Notes under the pieces: generated by a model
What the model saw: only the letters and a program-made list of their open reading frames with translations
What the model was told of the DNA's origin: nothing
Database searches by the model: none
Program-made: the position numbers and the translations under genes
Source: Variovorax davisae
GTDB taxonomy: Bacteria; Pseudomonadota; Gammaproteobacteria; Burkholderiales; Burkholderiaceae_C
NCBI RefSeq assembly: GCF_030316845.1
Contig: NZ_JASZYS010000025.1
Span: 1 to 48,355 of the forward strand
DNA: 48,355 nucleotides
Reading direction: 5' to 3'
Shown: in pieces, positions 43,508-48,355 of the stretch
How positions within the stretch are numbered: position 1 is the stretch's first letter
How the letters are laid out: every line of letters begins with the position of its first letter

Positions 43508-43786
43508 TCAGGCGCCGGCCATGTGCTCCATCGCCTCGAAATCCCGCGTTTCCAGCAGCACGGGGTGATGCGGCGCCGAGTGATGGTGCTCCAGCGCGCA
43601 GGCGTCGATGATGGCGGCATTCGCCTTGTAGGCCTCCACCAGGGTGTCGCCGCCGCCGCCAGCGCCGAACAGGTCGCGCAGAGGGTCTTCCGAGATCTCG
43701 GCGATGACTCGCTCGCCGGCCAGGCCTTCCGGGTAGATCGCGAACCGCACCGTCGCCGTGTCGAAACAGTAGATGGCTTCGCTCAT
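43508..43786 (-). CDS. Small DUF1488-like protein
   Basis: The 92-aa acidic product (TVRFAIYPEGLAGERVIAEI, ISEDPLRDLFGAG, LVEAYKANAAIIDACA) resembles the DUF1488 pattern of a short beta hairpin followed by two helices. The match is from memory and moderate. Function is unknown. Its ATG overlaps the stop of the upstream minus-strand frame (ATGA at 43783-43786), so it was or is part of an operon. It converges with the GH13 gene with 7 bp between stops. Confidence 0.55.
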   Translation of the reverse strand: MSEAIYCFDTATVRFAIYPEGLAGERVIAEISEDPLRDLFGAGGGGDTLVEAYKANAAIIDACALEHHHSAPHHPVLLETRDFEAMEHMAGA

Positions 43787-44094
43787 TTCATTGCCTCCAC
43801 GATCCGCGCGGGCATGCCAGGCGGATGCAGGACATGCCCTTGCACGCTCTCCAATGATCCGCGCCGCCGCGCCGGACGTCCAATGAAAAGTGTTTCCTCT
43901 TCGACAGTGCGGGCAATCTGCCTTTCAATTGGCGCCCAGCGAGAACCCGTGGCCTGGTCGTCCGTCGCCGTCGGCCCGAGGCCGTTGATCTTCTCGTCGC
44001 CGTACATGTAGCGCAGGAGCAGTTCGTCGTCGCCGATGTTCCGGTTGCGCTGGCGCAGGCCCGGCAGCACCGGTTCGATGGCGGGCGGCGTCAT
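43783..44094 (-). pseudogene. Probable C-terminal remnant of a biotin-dependent carboxylase subunit
   Basis: From ATG 44094 the frame encodes 103 aa. The part RNIGDDELLLRYMYGDEKIN then GLGPTA recalls the conserved carboxylase (PYC/OADA) region near the end of pyruvate-carboxylase-type carboxyltransferases. The following ~55 residues are unassigned, and no biotin motif (AMKM) is present. It is coupled by ATGA overlap to the DUF1488-like gene. It may be a short real gene or a truncated end. The resemblance is from memory and should be taken as tentative. Confidence 0.4.
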
Positions 44095-44121
44095 GGCCAC
44101 GTCCTTCTCTGGCGCCGTCCC

Positions 44122-44382
44122 GATCTGGAGCGCGAATCCATACGGGGCGGCTGGTACTACAGCGGCGATCTCGGACGCTTCGATGAGGAAGGATTTCTCT
44201 ACATCGTCGGCCGGAACAAGGAAATGATGATCAGCGGCGGCTTCGACGTCTACGCCCGCGAGGTCGAGGACGCGCGGCACAGCCATCCGGCCGTCGCCGA
44301 AGCGGCGGTGCTCGGCTTGCCGGATGCCGAGTGGGGCGAGGTGATCGCGGCCTTCGTGGTTCGCCGACCATGCTGCCGATGA
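44122..44382 (+). pseudogene. AMP-dependent acyl-CoA ligase, C-terminal fragment
   Basis: The translated segment contains GGWYYSGDLGRFDEEGFLYI, VGRNKEMMISGGFDVYAREV and HPAVAEAAVLGLPDAEWGEV. These are the hinge and C-terminal motifs of acyl-CoA synthetases: the GD motif, the GR hinge and the E-V-E loop, where A-R-E-V replaces the usual P-x-E-V. The frame lacks the N-terminal AMP-binding domain and the final catalytic lysine region, and it ends at TGA 44380-44382. It is clearly a dead fragment. Confidence 0.75.
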
Positions 44383-44724
44383 CGCAATTGCTCGGCGTGG
44401 TTCCCGAGCAGTCGGGCGTGCCGTGGCTCGCGATCGTGCTGCGGCGCTGCGTGGGGCTGGCGGGCGCGATGCTGAGCGATTCCCCTCGGCGTTGCCACCG
44501 CCTATAAGAAGGACATCGCAGCCGCCGAGGACCCGGTCGCGCACCGCCTCGATCTCGAGGCGCGCTACCACGCGATCTCGTCGCCGATGCGCACGGCCGA
44601 GCGCTTCGGCGTGCTGGACATCATCGAGCCCGCGACGACGCGGCCGCTGCTGTGCGCATGGGTCGAGGACGCCCAGCGGGCGATGAGCCGCCGTCTGGGT
44701 CCGGTGGGGCGCACGATGCGCTGA
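44370..44724 (+). pseudogene. Acyl-CoA carboxylase carboxyltransferase (beta) fragments
   Basis: Two pieces in different frames are visible. At ~44370-44480 the sequence reads SGVPWLAIVLRRCVGLAGAM, like the central carboxyltransferase region. At 44488-44724 it reads AYKKDIAAAEDPVAHRLDLE, SSPMRTAERFGVLDII and TTRPLLCAWVEDA, the classical C-terminal end of propionyl-/acyl-CoA carboxylase beta subunits. An internal deletion plus frameshift separates them. No start is present, and it is nonfunctional. Confidence 0.7.
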
Positions 44725-44848
44725 TCCTGATCGCAGGAGCAGGCAGCCGAAGAAGAGGCGCGGCGCCGATGCCAAGGCGTCTACATTAGCCGCTAGGCTT
44801 CATCGGGCGGCGACGCCGATTGGGTGCCGGCAGATCAAGGAGAGAAGG

Positions 44849-46300
44849 ATGAATCGAACGCAGCTTTCCTCATGGTGCCTCGCCGCGTGCATGGCGCTTC
44901 TCGCTGGTTGCGCAAACCGGCCGGTCAACCCGCCGATCGTTCAGGCGAACCCCGGCAGCGGCTACCGTTTCGAGACCCGCCAGGCGGAGGTCAAGGACAA
45001 GGACGCGCTGGTCATTCTGGCCTTCTCCGGGGGCGGCACCCGCGCCGCGGCGTTCTCGTACGGCGTGCTCGAATACCTGCGCCGCACCGAGATCGTCACG
45101 CCGAAGGGCAGGGGGCGGCTGATCGACCAGGTCGACATCATCACCGGCGTCTCGGGCGGCAGCTTCACCGCGCTGGCCTATGGCCTCTATGGCGACAAGC
45201 TGTTCGACGACTACGAGCAGCGCTTTCTCAAGCGCAACGTGCAGGGCGCGATCATCTCCCGCTCGTTCAATCCGGGCAACTGGGCCAGGCTGTCGTCGCT
45301 GGGCTGGGGCCGCTCCGAACTGGCTTCGGAACTCTATGACGAGATCCTCTTCAACAACGCCACCTTCGGCGACCTGAACCGCGGCAAGGGGCCGCTGATC
45401 CTCGCGTCGGCAACGGACATCTCGAGCGGCGCCCGCGTGGTCTTCCAGCAGAGCGTTTTCGACGTGCTGTGCTCGGACCTGAACGCCGTGCCCTTGTCGC
45501 GCGCGGCGGCGGCGTCGTCGGCGGTGCCGGTGGTCCTGTCGCCGATCACGATCAACAACTACGGCGGCACCTGCCACATGACGCCCCCGCCCTGGGTGAA
45601 TCGATTCCTCGACACCGACAAGCCGCCGCGACCGGCCGCACGCGCGATCCGCTCGCTGAGGTCGCTCAGCGAGCTCGGCGACGGCGTCAAGCGACCCTAT
45701 CTGCACCTGGTGGACGGCGGCGTGTCGGACAACGTGGGCATGCGCGGCGTGCTCGACGCGCTCGAGGTCCTGGAGGCGATGCAGGAAGCCGGCATGCCGA
45801 CGCAGCTCGACAGCGCCAAGAGAATCGTCGTCTTCATCGTCAATTCGCTGTCCGTGCCGCCCACCCAGTGGGACGAATCGGAGTCGCCTCCGGGCAGCGT
45901 GCAGATCCTGCTGAAGTCGAGCGGCGTTCCGATCGACCGCTATTCGTTCGAGGCGGTCGAACTGCTGCGGGACATGGCCGCGCGATGGGACACGATGCGC
46001 CGGGTCCGCAACTCGCAGGCCATGGCGGACAACAAGGACCCGGCGCTCGCGGCTGCGATTCGCGGGCCCAATGCCGAGATCTACGCGATCGACGTTTCGT
46101 TCGCCGCGCTGAAGGACAAGGCGGAGCTGGACTACCTGAATCGGCAGCCGACGACGTTCGTGCTGCCCGACGAAGCCGTGGATCGCCTCCGGGCAGCCGC
46201 GGGAACGATCATCTCGGGCTCCCCGGAGTTCAAGCGCCTGCTGAAAGACGTGGACGGCAGCTTGGTGAGTGAACCCGCGCGGCCGGGCAATCAGCGCTGA
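44849..46300 (+). CDS. Patatin-like phospholipase lipoprotein
   Basis: AAGGAGAGAAGG precedes ATG 44849; the product is 483 aa. The signal peptide ends in a lipobox ALLAGC (Cys21), so the protein is membrane-anchored in the periplasm or outer membrane. The patatin domain starts at about residue 52: VILAFSGGGTRAAAFSYGVL (oxyanion glycines), nucleophile Ser102 in ITGVSGGSF and catalytic Asp289 in LHLVDGGVSDN. The Ser-Asp dyad cleaves acyl esters of phospholipids. Length is greater than the minimal patatin because of a ~170-residue C-terminal part. It stands alone, upstream of the convergent SMP-30 gene. Confidence 0.9.
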   Translation: MNRTQLSSWCLAACMALLAGCANRPVNPPIVQANPGSGYRFETRQAEVKDKDALVILAFSGGGTRAAAFSYGVLEYLRRTEIVTPKGRGRLIDQVDIITGVSGGSFTALAYGLYGDKLFDDYEQRFLKRNVQGAIISRSFNPGNWARLSSLGWGRSELASELYDEILFNNATFGDLNRGKGPLILASATDISSGARVVFQQSVFDVLCSDLNAVPLSRAAAASSAVPVVLSPITINNYGGTCHMTPPPWVNRFLDTDKPPRPAARAIRSLRSLSELGDGVKRPYLHLVDGGVSDNVGMRGVLDALEVLEAMQEAGMPTQLDSAKRIVVFIVNSLSVPPTQWDESESPPGSVQILLKSSGVPIDRYSFEAVELLRDMAARWDTMRRVRNSQAMADNKDPALAAAIRGPNAEIYAIDVSFAALKDKAELDYLNRQPTTFVLPDEAVDRLRAAAGTIISGSPEFKRLLKDVDGSLVSEPARPGNQR

Positions 46301-46367
46301 GACCTTCCTGTCGGCGGGCTGCGCTGCGTCCGGCCCGCGAGCGTCGCCGTCCCATCGATGGCGGCAC

Positions 46368-47255
46368 TCACGGCGCCGTCCCGTACATCTGTTCTGGCAG
46401 CCCGGGGACGTCGACCTCGACCGCCAGCAGCGCGCCGGCCAGCGGTTCGTTCTGCAGCGCCGCCGGGGTCAGCTGATTGGTGGAACTGGTGATGTACAAG
46501 GTGCGCAGGCCGGGGCCGCCCAGGCAGACGCAGGTCGGGTTGGTGACCGGCAGCTCGATCACGCGATCCACCTTTCCTGCGGGCGTGTAGCGAATGACGC
46601 AGCCGCCGGCGAAGGCCGCGTTCCAGAGGCAGCCCTCGCTGTCCACGCAGGCGCCGTCGGGGCGGCCGCGATGGTTGGCGTAGTCGGCGAAGACGCGCCG
46701 ATTCGACAGGACGCCGTCCTCGACGTCGAAGTCGAAGGCCCAGATCGTGCAGCGGCGCGTGTCGGACATGTAGAGCGTGCGCTCATCCGGCGCGATGGCA
46801 ATCGAGTTGGTGACGATGATGTCGTCGAACTGCCATTGCGCGCGGGCGTCGGGGCCGACCCGGTAGAAGCTGCCCAGCGGCTCCCTGAAGGCGACGTCGG
46901 CGGTGCCGATCCAGAGGCGCCCCCGACTGTCGCAGCGACCGTCGTTCAGCCGCGTTCCCTTGCTGGCCGGCTCGACGTCGACCAGATGTTCGAGGCGGCC
47001 GTCGCCGGGCTCGAAGCGGTAGAGGCTGTTGTCCAGCGCGATCACGAATCCCCCCTGGCGATGCAGTGCCTGCCCGCCGAGGAAGGTGTGGCCCTCGAAC
47101 CGATGCACCTCGTGGCGGCCGCTGCGCTCGTCGAAAGATTGAAGCCGCGGCCGGTCGATGTCGATCCACCAGAGCTTTTCGGTGCGCGGACACCACAGCG
47201 GCGTCTCGCCGAGGCGGTCGCGGACGTTGATGACGCAGCGGACGTTGTCAGTCAT
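46368..47255 (-). CDS. SMP-30/gluconolactonase/LRE-family protein
   Basis: ATG 47255 is chosen; the frame extends 14 codons further. The 295-aa product is a six-bladed propeller: RLGETPLWCP with metal-ligand Glu17, GTRLNDGRCDSRGRLWIGT, VTNSIAIAPDERTLYMSDT and HRGRPDGACVDSEGCLWNA carry the Glu, Asn and Asp residues that bind the divalent metal. It hydrolyses sugar lactones such as glucono- or arabino-lactone. No signal peptide is present, so it is cytoplasmic. The neighbours give no sugar pathway. It is divergent from the chemoreceptor gene. Confidence 0.88.
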   Translation of the reverse strand: MTDNVRCVINVRDRLGETPLWCPRTEKLWWIDIDRPRLQSFDERSGRHEVHRFEGHTFLGGQALHRQGGFVIALDNSLYRFEPGDGRLEHLVDVEPASKGTRLNDGRCDSRGRLWIGTADVAFREPLGSFYRVGPDARAQWQFDDIIVTNSIAIAPDERTLYMSDTRRCTIWAFDFDVEDGVLSNRRVFADYANHRGRPDGACVDSEGCLWNAAFAGGCVIRYTPAGKVDRVIELPVTNPTCVCLGGPGLRTLYITSSTNQLTPAALQNEPLAGALLAVEVDVPGLPEQMYGTAP

Positions 47256-47488
47256 TCGCTCGCGTGACTTGGTTGGCGGTTTGGATGCTTGGGGCATGCT
47301 TGGACTGAACAGTACAAGATTTGGACGAGCTGGTGCATCGGAGGCTGCCCAGGGTCAACCCCAGGCCAAGCGGATCGTCATCCGACGGCTTGCCCCGAAA
47401 AGGCGCCGCTGCGAAAGACCCTTCACTTTCGGGGCCCTGCTGCCGATAGACCTTGACGGCCGGGCGATCCGGCAACAAGGAGCTATTC
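47256..47488. other. Intergenic region between SMP-30 and chemoreceptor genes
   Basis: This 233-bp gap contains a flagellar-type promoter candidate near its right end and otherwise no recognised gene or RNA. A short inverted repeat, GATCGTCATCCGACG, is imperfect and not interpreted. Confidence 0.4.
47423..47449 (+). promoter_or_regulatory. Candidate sigma-28 (FliA) promoter of the chemoreceptor gene
   Basis: GCCGATAG at 47442-47449 matches the FliA -10 consensus GCCGATAA in 7 of 8 positions. It lies 40 bp before the chemoreceptor start. The expected -35 TAAA, 15 bases upstream, is only TCAC, so the call is moderate. Chemoreceptor genes are commonly in the flagellar sigma-28 regulon. Confidence 0.5.
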
Positions 47489-48355
47489 GTGCAGCATTTG
47501 AAGATCGGCGTCCGCCTGGGCCTGGGATTTGGGATCGTCCTTGCGCTCATGGCGCTCATGACCGGGCTCGGCATCTGGCGGCTGCAGGCCGTGACCCAAG
47601 CGGCCGAAGATATCACCCACCAGCCGCTGGCCAAGGAACGGATCATCAGCGACTGGTACCGGCTCGTTGCCGTGGGCGTCCGTCGCACGATCGCGATCGC
47701 CAAGAGTGCGGATCCTGCCCTCGGCCCCTTCTTCGCCGAAGAGGCCGCCAACTCCACCAAGGAAGCCCAGGCCCTTCAGAAGCAACTTGAACCGTTGCTG
47801 GTCAGCGAGGAAGAAAAGGTGCTGTGGAAGGAATTCCAGGAAGTCAGGGCCCGGTACCTCGAGGGGCGCGACGCGGTGGTCAAGGCCAAGGCCGGGGGCA
47901 CGGCGGAAGAGGCCAACCAGGCGTTGGAGCGCCAGTTCATGCCCACAGCCAAGATCTACCTGGACAACGTCCAGCGGCTGCTCGACATCCAGCGGCGATC
48001 GATCGACGATACGGTGGCCCATATCGGCGACAACTACCGTGCCAGTCGCAATTTGCTTCTGGCGCTCGGCGCGCTGGTGCTGGGCCTGGGCGCCATCTGC
48101 GCCTGGTGGCTCGCGATCGGTATCACCCGGCCCTTGGGCAGGGCCGTGCATGTGGCACGCACCGTGGCCGGCGGCGACCTGACCAGCCGGATCGAATCCG
48201 GGTCACGCGACGAGACCGGGCAGTTGTTGCGGGCGCTCAAGGAGATGAACGACAGCCTGGTGAAGATCGTCGGCGAAGTCCGCACCGGCACCGACACGAT
48301 CGCGACGGCCTCGGGCCAGATCGCCACCGGCAACCAGGATCTCTCGTCGCGCACC
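47489..48355 (+). CDS. Methyl-accepting chemotaxis protein (3' end outside window)
   Basis: GTG 47489 follows AAGGAG at 47477-47482. The 289 residues visible include transmembrane helix 1 (LGLGFGIVLALMALMTGLGI), a periplasmic helical sensor of the four-helix-bundle type at ~35-190, transmembrane helix 2 (LLLALGALVLGLGAICAWWL), then a HAMP domain (ITRPLGRAVHVARTVAGGDL, DETGQLLRALKEMNDSL). It ends at the start of the signalling domain with TGNQDLSSRT, as in Tsr/Tar-like receptors. It senses an unknown ligand and signals through CheA/CheW. Confidence 0.9.
   Translation, partial: MQHLKIGVRLGLGFGIVLALMALMTGLGIWRLQAVTQAAEDITHQPLAKERIISDWYRLVAVGVRRTIAIAKSADPALGPFFAEEAANSTKEAQALQKQLEPLLVSEEEKVLWKEFQEVRARYLEGRDAVVKAKAGGTAEEANQALERQFMPTAKIYLDNVQRLLDIQRRSIDDTVAHIGDNYRASRNLLLALGALVLGLGAICAWWLAIGITRPLGRAVHVARTVAGGDLTSRIESGSRDETGQLLRALKEMNDSLVKIVGEVRTGTDTIATASGQIATGNQDLSSRT

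Noticed and set aside
43787..44848. Insertion sequence or integron explaining the gene fragments
   Set aside because: No transposase, terminal inverted repeats or target duplications could be seen.

Overview
The window is high-GC DNA from a betaproteobacterium, most likely a Comamonadaceae member of the Variovorax type. This rests on the repeated Bug/TctC solute receptors (four intact, one remnant), FCD-type GntR regulators, a PhaI/PhaF-type phasin, a MipA/OmpV porin-like protein, GTG starts and very GC-rich third positions. No rRNA, tRNA, CRISPR array or recognisable insertion sequence was seen.

Region 1 (1-3751) is a polymorphic-toxin array. The end of one Rhs protein with its own variable tip enters at the left edge. 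A nonsense-broken second tip follows, then an N-terminally truncated Rhs cassette whose core duplicates the first (1-121 identical to 2618-2738). Each tip is followed directly by a small membrane-anchored or multi-pass protein, the pattern of toxin plus immunity. The AT-richer tips contrast with the GC-rich cores. Region 2 (3905-7568) has a protein of unknown family, a pentapeptide/beta-helix-like protein, a GH19 muramidase/chitinase-type enzyme followed after 14 bp by an exported protein of unknown family, and an M15 peptidoglycan peptidase. These may be interbacterial effectors and partners.

Region 3 (7689-21712) is mixed chromosome: an acyltransferase-3 of lower GC, a phasin pair with a TetR regulator, a TIR-domain protein with an unrecognised C-terminal domain, an alpha/beta hydrolase, an SDR, a flavin reductase-like protein, an ornithine cyclodeaminase family enzyme divergent from a beta-propeller lactonase across strong palindromes, a DUF4337 protein, a lysR-sulP pair, and an MFS exporter divergent from lysR.

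Region 4 (21666-36368) is a large catabolic island built around a divergent GntR control region at about 28626-28760. Leftward runs gntR - bug receptor - MmgE/PrpD - carboxylesterase - substrate-binding lipoprotein - FAD monooxygenase with almost no gaps. Rightward runs CoA-transferase - crotonase - quinone reductase-like MDR - bug - gntR - bug - bug - metallo-beta-lactamase-fold protein. The likely theme is uptake of an organic acid or ester, hydrolysis or hydroxylation, CoA activation and side-chain processing. The substrate cannot be read from the sequence.

Region 5 (36411-48355) has an AI-2E family (YdiK-like) permease, a MipA/OmpV protein, a deletion scar joining the start of a gntR to the end of a bug gene, a GH63-type glucosidase with a GH13 enzyme, a small DUF1488-like gene, a stretch of broken CoA-ligase and biotin-carboxylase genes, a patatin-like lipoprotein, an SMP-30/gluconolactonase and the start of a chemoreceptor with a probable flagellar-sigma promoter.
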